From contig QMTT01000015.1 in the NCBI GenBank assembly GCA_003663565.1, forward strand, positions 1-8,943: 8,943 nucleotides of DNA. The letters run 5' to 3'. How positions within the stretch are numbered: position 1 is the first letter of the stretch; every line of letters begins with the position of its first letter. Position numbers and translations under genes: made by a program. The notes under the pieces are model-generated. The model was not told the origin of the DNA. It saw only the letters and a program-made list of their open reading frames with translations, and did not search any database. Shown in pieces: positions 1-7,392 of this stretch. This stretch comes from Thermoplasmata archaeon. GTDB lineage: Archaea > Thermoplasmatota > B47-G6 > B47-G6B > 47-G6.

Positions 1-30
1 TAAAAGGGCGACTGTTCGCCACACCTTCAT
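1..30 (-). CDS. Start of an unidentified gene running off the left edge (10 codons)
   Basis: Read on the minus strand, an ATG at 30-28 opens a frame of ten codons, MKVWRTVALL, that continues past the window edge. The start is well supported: a full AGGAGGT ribosome binding site (complement of 39-45) lies 8 nt upstream, and a TATA-like box (74-66) sits about 25 nt before that, which would give a short leader. The frame has no stop in the visible part. Lys and Arg followed by a hydrophobic run could be the beginning of a signal peptide or membrane segment, but ten residues are too few to tell. The product cannot be identified. It is divergent from the HAD-helicase pair and separated from it by about 260 bp. 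Confidence 0.55.
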   Translation of the reverse strand, partial: MKVWRTVALL

Positions 31-65
31 TTAGCGATACCTCCTATGCAACCCAGTTATTCATA

Positions 66-74
66 CTTTTATAT
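66..74 (-). promoter_or_regulatory. TATA-like box for the leftward partial gene
   Basis: On the minus strand this reads ATATAAAAG, a good archaeal TATA box. Its centre is about 25 nt upstream of position 45, where the ribosome binding site begins, so transcription would start just ahead of that site and give a short leader. Spacing and sequence are seen directly; promoter activity is inferred. Confidence 0.5.
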
Positions 75-126
75 GTTCAAGCCACCTACTATAGGTTCAC
101 TAGATTATGATATGTCTTAGCTGACC

Positions 127-134
127 TATAAATA
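127..134 (+). promoter_or_regulatory. TATA-like box for the HAD-helicase pair
   Basis: TATAAATA is the best archaeal TATA match ahead of the plus-strand genes. With usual archaeal spacing the start of transcription would be near 155-160, giving a leader of roughly 130 nt before the preferred start at 289. A weaker box, TATAATGA at 181-188, would give a shorter leader and is an alternative. The two divergent TATA boxes (66-74 minus, 127-134 plus) are about 60 bp apart. Confidence 0.4.
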
Positions 135-288
135 TTTAGCTCTTTTAGACACCTTGGAGAGGGTGCCACAGACATAGTGATATAATGAAATAATGACATC
201 ATTGTTTGAACCTTGTTTGTACCTTACCATTAGACCTGTGAATGACTGTGAAACATCACCAAAGGATGTTAAAGGAGAGTGTTTGTCA

Positions 289-957
289 ATGCTAAAGAAG
301 CTGAGATTAGCAATATTTGATCTCGATCAAACCCTTGTAAACACTCTAAAGAGGGCTTACCATGTGTACAACTACGCTAGAAAGGCCTTTGGCTTAGATC
401 CCGTAGACTGGAGTACATTTTATGTCTTGTTTAGAGATGACAAGCTAAGCATTGACATTCCAGAGGACATACAAAAACACTTTTGGAGCACGTTCAGAAA
501 GAAATACTGTGAATTCTTTTCAGAAGAAGATAAACCCTTCGATGGTGTAAGAGATTTGCTCAAAAAACTCAAAAGTAGAGGTATGATCATAGTAGTAACA
601 ACAGGCAGAAGTTGTCCTCCAGAAGTTATCTGGGACGAACTTGAATCATATGGTCTTAGTGATCTTGTCGATGACGTGTATACTGCCATGGGCTACGACG
701 AAAATGAGGAAATACCATTCGAAAGATCTGCAATACTTAGAATAATCTTAGATAAGTATAAAGTATCGCCGAGTGAGGCTATTTTTGTTGCAGATTACCT
801 TCCAGACATGTATGCAGGTAAGAAAGTAGGAGTTTTAACAATAGGTGTGAAGACAGGTTTAAAATCTGAAAGCTTGCTTAAAGCATATGGGGCTGATTTC
901 GTTTTAGAATCTGTTGCAGATTTATGGGACTTCCTAAGGAGTCTTGGTGTAATATAG
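289..957 (+). CDS. HAD-superfamily hydrolase, phosphoglycolate phosphatase-like
   Basis: A 222-residue protein of the haloacid dehalogenase superfamily, probably a cytosolic Mg-dependent phosphatase of a small metabolite; the substrate cannot be read from sequence. Motif I is FDLDQTLV with nucleophile Asp11 and acid/base Asp13. Motif II is VVTTGRS (Thr104/Thr105). Motif IV is VADYLPDMYAG (Asp169, Asp173), followed by the family's usual TIGVKTG strand. Residues about 18-85 form a helical cap between motifs I and II. The Lys usual for motif III (KPxP) is absent; Arg146 is the nearest basic residue. Start choice: the frame is open back to an ATG at 193, but those extra 32 codons give a Cys-rich, non-conserved-looking stretch with no ribosome binding site. 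ATG 289 places the AGGAG at 273-277 at about the spacing seen for the other genes here; TTG 283 is possible. Its stop TAG directly abuts the ATG of the helicase, suggesting coupled translation. Confidence 0.85.
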   Translation: MLKKLRLAIFDLDQTLVNTLKRAYHVYNYARKAFGLDPVDWSTFYVLFRDDKLSIDIPEDIQKHFWSTFRKKYCEFFSEEDKPFDGVRDLLKKLKSRGMIIVVTTGRSCPPEVIWDELESYGLSDLVDDVYTAMGYDENEEIPFERSAILRIILDKYKVSPSEAIFVADYLPDMYAGKKVGVLTIGVKTGLKSESLLKAYGADFVLESVADLWDFLRSLGVI

Positions 958-3759
958 ATGAGACTAGAGAAGCTTCATGGTCTCATATCTGAAAGGCTCA
1001 TACAGGCTCTTGTTAGTGTGGGTATAGAGAACTTAAATCCTATTCAAATTGCTGCTTTAAGGCCAATATTAAATGGTAAAAACGCAGTGATTATAGCACC
1101 GACTGGATCAGGAAAAACAGAGGCTGCTATGATACCCATCATTGAAAGAATGCTAAGATATGGTGGAAGAGCTTTGTATATAACACCTCTTAGAGCTCTC
1201 AACAGAGACATGCATAGACGTCTTATAGAGCTAGGGAAAAGAGTTGGATTCTCTGTTGACGTACGCCATGGAGATACGCCAAGATCAATAAGGAAAAGAC
1301 AAGCTAGAAAGTTCCCAGATATCATGATAACAACTCCTGAGACCTTTCAATTATTATTTTTAGGGAAGAATCTAAGACAATTTCTCTTCGATATAAGATA
1401 CGTAATTGTGGACGAACTTCATGAACTCATAGACAATGACAGAGGACTCCAACTTGTTATAGGACTTGAGAGGCTTGAAAAATACTCGCCGAGATTTCAG
1501 AGAATAGGATTGTCAGCGACAATATCAAAACCTGAAATGGCTATCCAATTTCTTTGTGGAAAAAGACCTGCTGAGATCATCGACTTTAGACTAATAGAAA
1601 ATAATACATTAAAAAAGGAATACAATGTAAGACTATATATAATTCAAAAAGATCAATCTGATAACTCTGAGAACGCTCATGAGAAGCTTATATTAGAAAG
1701 GATAAGATCACTTCTAGGCAAGTATAAAAGCGTATTAATCTTCACAAATACACGTCAGGAAGCAGAGCTATTAGGATCTTATGCTATGTCATCATCAGAA
1801 GACCTCGTGGTTCATCATGGATCACTATCAAAGGATGTTCGAGAAAGCATAGAACTATCTTTGAGATTCGGAAAGGCCAAAGGTGTAATCTGTACATCGT
1901 CCTTAGAGCTTGGAATAGATATAGGACACGTAGAATATGTAGTTCAAGTGGACTCTCCTAGGCAAGTCATAAGGCTTGTGCAAAGGGTTGGAAGAAGTGG
2001 CCATAGACTTAGTGAAGTTTCTAAAGGAGAGATTATTGCAAGGGATTTCAGAGAAGCATTAGAGGGACTTTCCATAATAGACTTACTAAAAAGAGGGTTC
2101 CTTGAAGATCATACCGTACGTAACAACGGTCTTTTGCCATTATTTAACCAGATAATAGCATATGGGTTAGAAAACAATGGTCTATTTGACAAGAAATATT
2201 TTTACGAGATAATAAGGGGAGCATATCCTTATAGGGATCTCCCTATAGAACTCTTAAATAGATGCTTAGACCTTGCACTAACCCTTGGATACCTAAAAAG
2301 GAAAAACGAATCTGAGTACGTCATAACAAGGAGGGGAAGAAGGTACTTCTACGAGAATATATCAATGATACCCGATGAACGAAAGTACAGTGTATATGAC
2401 ATTGGGCTCAAAAAGACAATAGGAACGCTAGATGAAGAATTCGTCGTTGGACTAAATGAGGGAGATGTTATAATACTTGCTGGTATTCCATGGCAAGTCA
2501 TTGAAAAAAACGATGAAAAAGCCCTCTTAAAGGTCTCAAAGGATATAATAATTAGTGAGGCATTTCTACCGAAATGGGTTGGCGAAAATATTCCAGTATC
2601 AATGGAAGTATGCCAACGTGTTCTAAAATATCTCGAAGGATGCGAGAACACTCCCATGGATAATATCATAAAAGAAAATGCAAAGCTTAAGTTCCTAAAA
2701 GAGCTTGAGGAAGTTCGCTCAGAGCTTAAAAATATACCCCACAAGCCTGGAGATATAATTATCGAATATGTCCCCCCAGGTTCACATAGTGCACCCTATC
2801 CGATACTAGTTATGTACACGTTTCTTGGACATAAGGCAAACGCTGCACTTTCTATTATATTTGCTACTGCACTTAAGCTTTCGGGGATTATGCTTTCCGA
2901 TGTATCTCATAATGCGTATGGTGTATACGCTTTTTTGCCGTTAAATTACACGTTTGATTACATAAAGAATTATGTATTAAGAGTTCTGCCTACGATAGAT
3001 TTCTCAAGAATTAGAGAAAGCATACTTGCGAACATAAAGAATCTTTGGAGCTTTCAGAGAGTATTCATGAGAGTAGCAAGAAAACTAGGAATTAAAGTAG
3101 AAAAGCAAAGTAGATTAGAATGGTTATTAAAAAAATCAACGAACTCATCATCTCCTTACTATGTCATTATGTTGGAAGCTTTAAGCAAGTTTTTCACTGA
3201 AAAGGCTGACCTAAATACTGCAAAGGAGTTCTGGGAAAGTGTCGTATTCAACAACACAGAGAAGCTAGTCCTAACAAAGGGTCCCACTAAGCTCTTTTAT
3301 ACCTTTTTCTTCAAGGATCTTGCTACCCCAAGGTACTATGGGATGACTGATGATATCAGTCTTCAACTGTTTAAGAGCCATATAGAACAGAGAACACTGT
3401 ACCTCGTATGTTTGAACAAGAGATGCGGTTACGTGGAGGAAATAACACCACTAGAGGCAGCAAATAGTAATAAAAGTCTTAGTACTTGTCCAGTTTGTGG
3501 TTCATCAAGGGGGATCTCAAAGACGAGGGTTTCCATATGGACTATACCAGTGAAACAATTAAAAGATCTTGAGGAGTCTTCAAGACTCTTGTCAGAGTTT
3601 GGCTACAAGGCTTTACTTGCAATGGCCACAATAGGAGTTAATGTCAAGACTGCAAAGAATATTCTTTCGAAGTATGGTTACAGTGAATATTTGCTCATTA
3701 AAGGTCTAAGAAAAGCTTATATGAACTACATCAGGACTAGATACTTCTGGAAGCATTAA
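958..3759 (+). CDS. Lhr-family SF2 DEAD/DEAH-box helicase with C-terminal zinc ribbon
   Basis: A 933-residue ATP-dependent helicase of the Lhr family, expected to act on DNA or RNA/DNA hybrids in repair or RNA metabolism. RecA-like domain 1: Q-like region 28-31, Walker A APTGSGKT 47-54, TPLRAL 76-81, DELH 152-155, SAT 186-188. Domain 2: VLIFTNTRQEAE 259-270, Lhr-typical HHGSLSKD 286-293, motif V around 311-323, motif VI QRVGRSGHR 342-350. Then an Lhr-type winged helix (about 391-447, with AYPYRDL 422-428), the IPDERKY...IGTLDEEFV segment (471-497), LPKWVGE (537-543), and a DEAD-associated region around PPGSHSAPYP. Near the C terminus Cys818, Cys823, Cys844 and Cys847 form a CX4C-X20-CX2C zinc-ribbon candidate. 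The start follows the HAD stop without a gap and has GGTG (946-949) at the spacing seen elsewhere here. Family assignment is firm; the Lhr subclade (aLhr1, aLhr2, SftH-like) is not decided. Confidence 0.93.
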   Translation: MRLEKLHGLISERLIQALVSVGIENLNPIQIAALRPILNGKNAVIIAPTGSGKTEAAMIPIIERMLRYGGRALYITPLRALNRDMHRRLIELGKRVGFSVDVRHGDTPRSIRKRQARKFPDIMITTPETFQLLFLGKNLRQFLFDIRYVIVDELHELIDNDRGLQLVIGLERLEKYSPRFQRIGLSATISKPEMAIQFLCGKRPAEIIDFRLIENNTLKKEYNVRLYIIQKDQSDNSENAHEKLILERIRSLLGKYKSVLIFTNTRQEAELLGSYAMSSSEDLVVHHGSLSKDVRESIELSLRFGKAKGVICTSSLELGIDIGHVEYVVQVDSPRQVIRLVQRVGRSGHRLSEVSKGEIIARDFREALEGLSIIDLLKRGFLEDHTVRNNGLLPLFNQIIAYGLENNGLFDKKYFYEIIRGAYPYRDLPIELLNRCLDLALTLGYLKRKNESEYVITRRGRRYFYENISMIPDERKYSVYDIGLKKTIGTLDEEFVVGLNEGDVIILAGIPWQVIEKNDEKALLKVSKDIIISEAFLPKWVGENIPVSMEVCQRVLKYLEGCENTPMDNIIKENAKLKFLKELEEVRSELKNIPHKPGDIIIEYVPPGSHSAPYPILVMYTFLGHKANAALSIIFATALKLSGIMLSDVSHNAYGVYAFLPLNYTFDYIKNYVLRVLPTIDFSRIRESILANIKNLWSFQRVFMRVARKLGIKVEKQSRLEWLLKKSTNSSSPYYVIMLEALSKFFTEKADLNTAKEFWESVVFNNTEKLVLTKGPTKLFYTFFFKDLATPRYYGMTDDISLQLFKSHIEQRTLYLVCLNKRCGYVEEITPLEAANSNKSLSTCPVCGSSRGISKTRVSIWTIPVKQLKDLEESSRLLSEFGYKALLAMATIGVNVKTAKNILSKYGYSEYLLIKGLRKAYMNYIRTRYFWKH

Positions 3760-4338
3760 TCATTCCCAGAATTTCCTTCTTCTGCTTTCCTTTATAGCTA
3801 CAAATGCGTCATACATGCCCATAAAAAACAACACTATAGATGCCAGTATTATCGGTATTGCAATTATGCTCAAGAAGTAATATGGCTGCTCTAGGCCTTT
3901 CATTATGACTCTGAAATACCCTTCCGTAGGACTTTTAGCATTTATTATGAGCTTAATCTCTTTTGCATCGTTTAGTATATCAGCATATTCTGTTAGATTT
4001 ACGTAAAACTTGTCTTCTTTTGAGTAATCTGTCTTCAGCAAGCTATATTCTCCTCCATCTTTGGTTATGAAATACATAGCGAGAATCCCACTACCATTGC
4101 TTACGTTCACATACGCCTCTGCCTTAAGGTACACTGAAGTGATAGAAGACCTTATGGGGATCGTTATTTCACCAAATTTACCTATATTAAACCATTCGTT
4201 TCTGCTTATGTCTATATCCCTAGAATAAAGTGATGCATAAGACAATGTCATCGAAAGCAGCCCAAGTAGTATAGCAAGCATAAGTTTTCGATTTCCCTTA
4301 ATCATTAAGACAATATTTCTTCGAAAAGATCCTCCCAA
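3760..4338 (-). CDS. Two-pass membrane protein with external domain, function unknown
   Basis: A 192-residue protein I do not recognise. A basic N terminus precedes a hydrophobic segment at about 18-38 (MLAILLGLLSMTLSYASLY), then a soluble, probably beta-rich stretch (40-150), then a second hydrophobic segment at about 153-175 and a basic tail (KESRRRK, 183-189). By the positive-inside rule both ends face the cytosol and the middle domain faces outside. That domain carries three N-glycosylation sequons: NVS (78-80), NGS (81-83) and NLT (114-116), which fits an extracytoplasmic position in an archaeon. The start is TTG at 4338, chosen because GAGGTGA (4351-4345) is spaced correctly and an in-frame TGA lies just upstream; the next ATG is codon 12. 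It begins 18 nt after the HD gene ends, so they are probably co-transcribed. Its stop touches the stop of the opposing helicase. Confidence 0.75.
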   Translation of the reverse strand: MGGSFRRNIVLMIKGNRKLMLAILLGLLSMTLSYASLYSRDIDISRNEWFNIGKFGEITIPIRSSITSVYLKAEAYVNVSNGSGILAMYFITKDGGEYSLLKTDYSKEDKFYVNLTEYADILNDAKEIKLIINAKSPTEGYFRVIMKGLEQPYYFLSIIAIPIILASIVLFFMGMYDAFVAIKESRRRKFWE

Positions 4339-4356
4339 ACACTGTCACCTCACGTC

Positions 4357-5136
4357 CTATATGCGTCTTATCATCCTTTTATCATTTGTTATTATTTCCA
4401 CGAGAACCCTTCCTGTTAAGAGAGAGTTTTCCACTTTTTTCCTGAGTATCTCATCAACTTGGAACACACCTGCAAGGTTATTCATGTATATAACTACTTT
4501 CAAAGGCACTTCGGGGTCGTCGTTTTCCTCTATGAGTACCTTGTCTATTGAATAAGCTGAAACAGAATGTATATCTATAGTACTAGGATCATGCCTAAGC
4601 CTACTACGTCCAGCTTCTATATCTAAACCATCTGCCATGGTAATAATACTTGCTTCCATCGTTATGGATTCTACATCCTCATCGTGGGAAAATATTGCGT
4701 TAAGTGTGAGATACGCTGGAAGCAGGTAATCATTATTACCAACGAGCTCTTTTGCATACTTAAACACTTTATCTTTTACTAGAATCACTGAAAATAGGTA
4801 ATGATATTTTCTGTGAACGGCATTCCCAACATCGTGAAGTAATGATCCTAAGGATATTATGAACTTGCTCCATCTTTCATCTCCACCAAGTTCTTCTGCT
4901 GTCATTTTGTACCCTTTTTTCTTGAGTATTTTGTATATCTCTAGGGATCTTCTCGTAGTAAGAAGTGCATGTATGATCCCATGGTCATTATATTTGTACA
5001 CTTTGAGAACTATTCTGTTCATGTTGTTTATTAAAGGTTTGAACTCCTCATACGCCCTTTGATATATTGCAAATATTTCTTCATCTTCCATTAAGAGTTT
5101 AATCTCTCTCAAAAGCTCCTCCTCAAAGTACGTCAT
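4357..5136 (-). CDS. HD-domain metal-dependent phosphohydrolase
   Basis: A 259-residue cytosolic HD-superfamily hydrolase. All metal-binding elements are visible: His52 and His56 in NDHGIIHA, the His101-Asp102 pair in SLLHDVGNAVHR, His108, His151 in IFSHDED, and Asp169 in ITMADGLDIEAGR. Such proteins hydrolyse phosphomonoesters or phosphodiesters of nucleotides or nucleic acids; it resembles the stand-alone archaeal HD hydrolases (COG2316-like, from memory), and the substrate is unknown. The C-terminal region 185-259 lacks obvious motifs and may be an accessory alpha/beta domain. Start choice: a GTG at 5145 would add MFG, but that GTG is itself part of the ribosome binding site GAGGTG (5148-5143), which has ideal spacing to ATG 5136. 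It is the middle gene of a minus-strand cluster, 62 nt after the SF1 helicase stop and 18 nt before the membrane protein. The gap to the helicase holds only a small inverted repeat, CCGT-GA-ACGG (5183-5192). Confidence 0.87.
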   Translation of the reverse strand: MTYFEEELLREIKLLMEDEEIFAIYQRAYEEFKPLINNMNRIVLKVYKYNDHGIIHALLTTRRSLEIYKILKKKGYKMTAEELGGDERWSKFIISLGSLLHDVGNAVHRKYHYLFSVILVKDKVFKYAKELVGNNDYLLPAYLTLNAIFSHDEDVESITMEASIITMADGLDIEAGRSRLRHDPSTIDIHSVSAYSIDKVLIEENDDPEVPLKVVIYMNNLAGVFQVDEILRKKVENSLLTGRVLVEIITNDKRMIRRI

Positions 5137-5198
5137 TCCAAACACCTCTACAATTCATATCTTTAGTCTTGAGTGACATGACCCGTGAACGGTTCTCA

Positions 5199-7193
5199 TC
5201 AGATGGTTTTCGAAAGGATGTAATCGTCAGAAAGTATTATCCCATTCTTTTTCACGTATTCCACAAGTTTTTTATAAACTGAATCCATGGACAGAGTCTT
5301 TACATTGCCTATTATTATTAACTTCCTTTTGGCCCTAGTCAGTGCTACATTCAAACGTCTATAGTCCTTAAGGAATCCTATTTCACCCTGAGGGTTACTT
5401 CTAACAAGAGATAATACTACAACTTCTTTCTCCCTTCCTTGAAATCCATCCACAGTATTTATCTCCAAGCCCTTAACTCTTAAAAGGCTTCTTAGCACAT
5501 TCCTTTGGTCCTCGTAGGGAGTTATCACTGCTATGTCCTCAGGAGGGACGCCCAGTTTTATCAGATTTGCTACAATTTCAGTTGCAATTCTCGCTTCTTT
5601 GATATTCTCTCTTGAAGTGCTACCCTTCCTCTGTTGCTCAGCTCCACGGACATCAACAAGCACTACAGGAGTGTCATCATATGGAGGACAATACGTTGAG
5701 TACTTGTCAGACATCTTTATGTTTCTAACACTCTCATCAGCAATAAGCTTGTCGTCATAGAACATCATGCTTGAGAATTTCATGATTTTTTCATTCATCC
5801 TGTACTGAACACGAAGCAATGTACTGTACCTATTGCCATATACTCCCATTAAACGTTCAAACAGCGTGACCTCAAGGATCTTCTTAGCACTTTCACTTAA
5901 TATTGTTGGAGGTAGTTGCTTGTGATCTCCTATTAAAATCACCTTTTTTGCTTTGACAAGTGGAATAAGGCATGAGGGCTCTGTTGCTTGTGTTGCTTCA
6001 TCTATTATAAGAACGTCAAACACTTCTCCCTCTAGGATATCCAAACCTGCAGACGAATTTGTGGCACATATCACTTGAGCTTCACCTATTGCCCTCTTGT
6101 ATAATATTTCAAGCTTCTTTTTCAAAAGAATTTTCAACTGTTCAATTCTTCTTTGTAGTTTTATCCATTCTGCCATGCTTTTTACTTGTGACACTTTAAG
6201 TCCTCTCATACTTCTTGAGTACTCTGCAAGGATCAATATCTGATCATCTGAAAGCCCTCTCCTGTACTTTGGTATCGGTCTTAGGTATTTCTCTTGGAGC
6301 TCCCTCAGTTTGGTTATCTCTTCTCTTATTCTCTTTACTTCCTCGTACTCAGGGAATTTGCTTATGTAAAGCTCAAGAGAGTACAATCTTAATTTCTCTT
6401 GTACCCTAGCAGGGTGACCTATTCTAATAGCATTAACCCCTGCTTCTGTTAATCTTTCAAGAACATTATCCACAGCCACATTTGAGTCTGCTGTGACAAG
6501 CACGCGTTTTCCCATTCTTACAAGTTGCCTTATGATTTCCACTGCGGTTACAGTTTTCCCAGTGCCAGGAGGCCCATGTATTAGGTATATTGGATTGCAC
6601 CTAAGTGCCCTTATCACAGCTTCTCTCTGATATTCATTTAGCCTCTTATCAAAGAACTCAGTAATCATAATGTCCTCTTCTCGTATTTTCTCCTTTAAAA
6701 GCAAGTATCTAATGTCGAAAACAATATCTCCTTTTTCTATCTTTTCTAAAGCTTTTAGCATCCTTTGAAACGTCACATCATTTGCATATAGATCAACTCT
6801 TACCTTTCTTTTCGTTAGCCACTTTGGTGGATACTCATCCAAAGCTATTAACAGATGATGTTTGCTTTTCTCAAGGACTGTGCCACCGATGGAAAACTTT
6901 AGTGGATTCCCGTCACTTATAAGGACGTAATCTCCTACGGATATTTCATTTTCCGGGAATTCCTTGTCCCTAGACACTCTTACTATGTACCTATCTCCTA
7001 GCATATCACCTGTGAGCTTGAAAGTTAAATTAAGTAATGCTCTGCCCCTTTTCTCCCTCTCTTTTCCTGAGAGCTTTTTAATCTCATTAAGATGAAATTC
7101 CATCTCAGCTTGTCTTTCTAAGTTAACTGCCTTACGGAATCTTTCAACGTATTCTTTCAACTTTCTTTTAAGATCAGCGTTCTTTGTTCTCAT
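5199..7193 (-). CDS. UPF1/SMUBP-2-like superfamily 1B helicase
   Basis: A 664-residue 5'-3'-type SF1B helicase of the UPF1/IGHMBP2/DNA2 group, expected to unwind RNA or DNA using ATP. The full motif set is present: Walker A GPPGTGKT 207-214, Ia ADSNVAVDN 235-243, II DEAT 398-401, III GDHKQLPP 422-429, IV VQYRM 462-466, V VDGFQGRE 581-588 and VI RRLNVALTRAK 612-622. The N terminus has a charged helix (about 5-50), then a beta-barrel-like region (65-135) matching the 1B domain of the family. Between motifs Ia and II a charged helical segment (about 280-370) matches the 1C insertion. No N-terminal CH zinc domain or R3H domain is present, so it is the short archaeal form. The start ATG has GGTGAT (7205-7200) at normal spacing. 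It is first in the minus-strand cluster with the HD hydrolase and the membrane protein. DNA versus RNA preference cannot be told. Confidence 0.93.
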   Translation of the reverse strand: MRTKNADLKRKLKEYVERFRKAVNLERQAEMEFHLNEIKKLSGKEREKRGRALLNLTFKLTGDMLGDRYIVRVSRDKEFPENEISVGDYVLISDGNPLKFSIGGTVLEKSKHHLLIALDEYPPKWLTKRKVRVDLYANDVTFQRMLKALEKIEKGDIVFDIRYLLLKEKIREEDIMITEFFDKRLNEYQREAVIRALRCNPIYLIHGPPGTGKTVTAVEIIRQLVRMGKRVLVTADSNVAVDNVLERLTEAGVNAIRIGHPARVQEKLRLYSLELYISKFPEYEEVKRIREEITKLRELQEKYLRPIPKYRRGLSDDQILILAEYSRSMRGLKVSQVKSMAEWIKLQRRIEQLKILLKKKLEILYKRAIGEAQVICATNSSAGLDILEGEVFDVLIIDEATQATEPSCLIPLVKAKKVILIGDHKQLPPTILSESAKKILEVTLFERLMGVYGNRYSTLLRVQYRMNEKIMKFSSMMFYDDKLIADESVRNIKMSDKYSTYCPPYDDTPVVLVDVRGAEQQRKGSTSRENIKEARIATEIVANLIKLGVPPEDIAVITPYEDQRNVLRSLLRVKGLEINTVDGFQGREKEVVVLSLVRSNPQGEIGFLKDYRRLNVALTRAKRKLIIIGNVKTLSMDSVYKKLVEYVKKNGIILSDDYILSKTI

Positions 7194-7257
7194 AAAGTGA
7201 TCACCGAACTAAGAGACTTCAACAGATGTGCATATTTAGTTGTTTTAGTTATTATGG

Positions 7258-7286
7258 ATAATATATTCCAAAATACAGTATATTAT
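7258..7286. repeat. AT-rich inverted repeat, operator candidate
   Basis: ATAATATA (7258-7265) and its exact reverse complement TATATTAT (7279-7286) are separated by 13 bp, so arm centres are 21 bp apart, two turns of the helix. The left arm overlaps an imperfect palindrome TGGA-TAATATAT-TCCA (7255-7270). This geometry suits a dimeric DNA-binding regulator serving the divergent promoters, but in AT-rich intergenic DNA such a repeat can occur by chance. Confidence 0.35.
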
Positions 7287-7368
7287 GATGTCAATGATAT
7301 TTATCTCAGTAGAACAAGTATTCCAAACATTGGTAAACGTTTCCTATTGACAAAAAGCAAATAGGCGA

Positions 7369-7392
7369 ACCCCCTAGGAAGCCTTAGGAGGT
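7369..7392 (+). promoter_or_regulatory. Hairpin that can cover the nnr ribosome binding site
   Basis: The strand 7369-7378 (ACCCCCTAGG) can pair with 7383-7392 (CTTAGGAGGT) as a 10-position stem: eight Watson-Crick pairs, one G-U wobble (7377/7384) and one C-A mismatch (7372/7389), around the loop AAGC. The 3' arm contains the whole AGGAGGT ribosome binding site of nnr. If formed in the mRNA it would block ribosome access. Pairing is seen in sequence; a regulatory role is inferred. Confidence 0.4.

Noticed and set aside
7..20. Hairpin GGCGA-CTGT-TCGCC as a terminator
   Set aside because: It lies inside the leftward partial coding frame and is only 5 bp, so chance is the simpler explanation.
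193..288. N-terminal extension of the HAD protein from ATG 193
   Set aside because: It has no ribosome binding site, its composition is unlike the rest, and HAD proteins start close before motif I; ATG 289 fits the local spacing pattern.
2349..2744. Open frame of 131 codons on the minus strand inside the Lhr helicase
   Set aside because: It is antisense to a clearly conserved helicase region, Ser/Phe-rich as expected for an antisense frame, and has no recognisable domain.
5137..5145. GTG start for the HD protein
   Set aside because: The GTG is part of the GAGGTG ribosome binding site of the ATG at 5136.
5183..5192. CCGT-GA-ACGG inverted repeat as a terminator between the SF1 helicase and HD genes
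   Set aside because: The stem is only 4 bp with a 2-nt loop and no T-run follows, so it does not argue against co-transcription.
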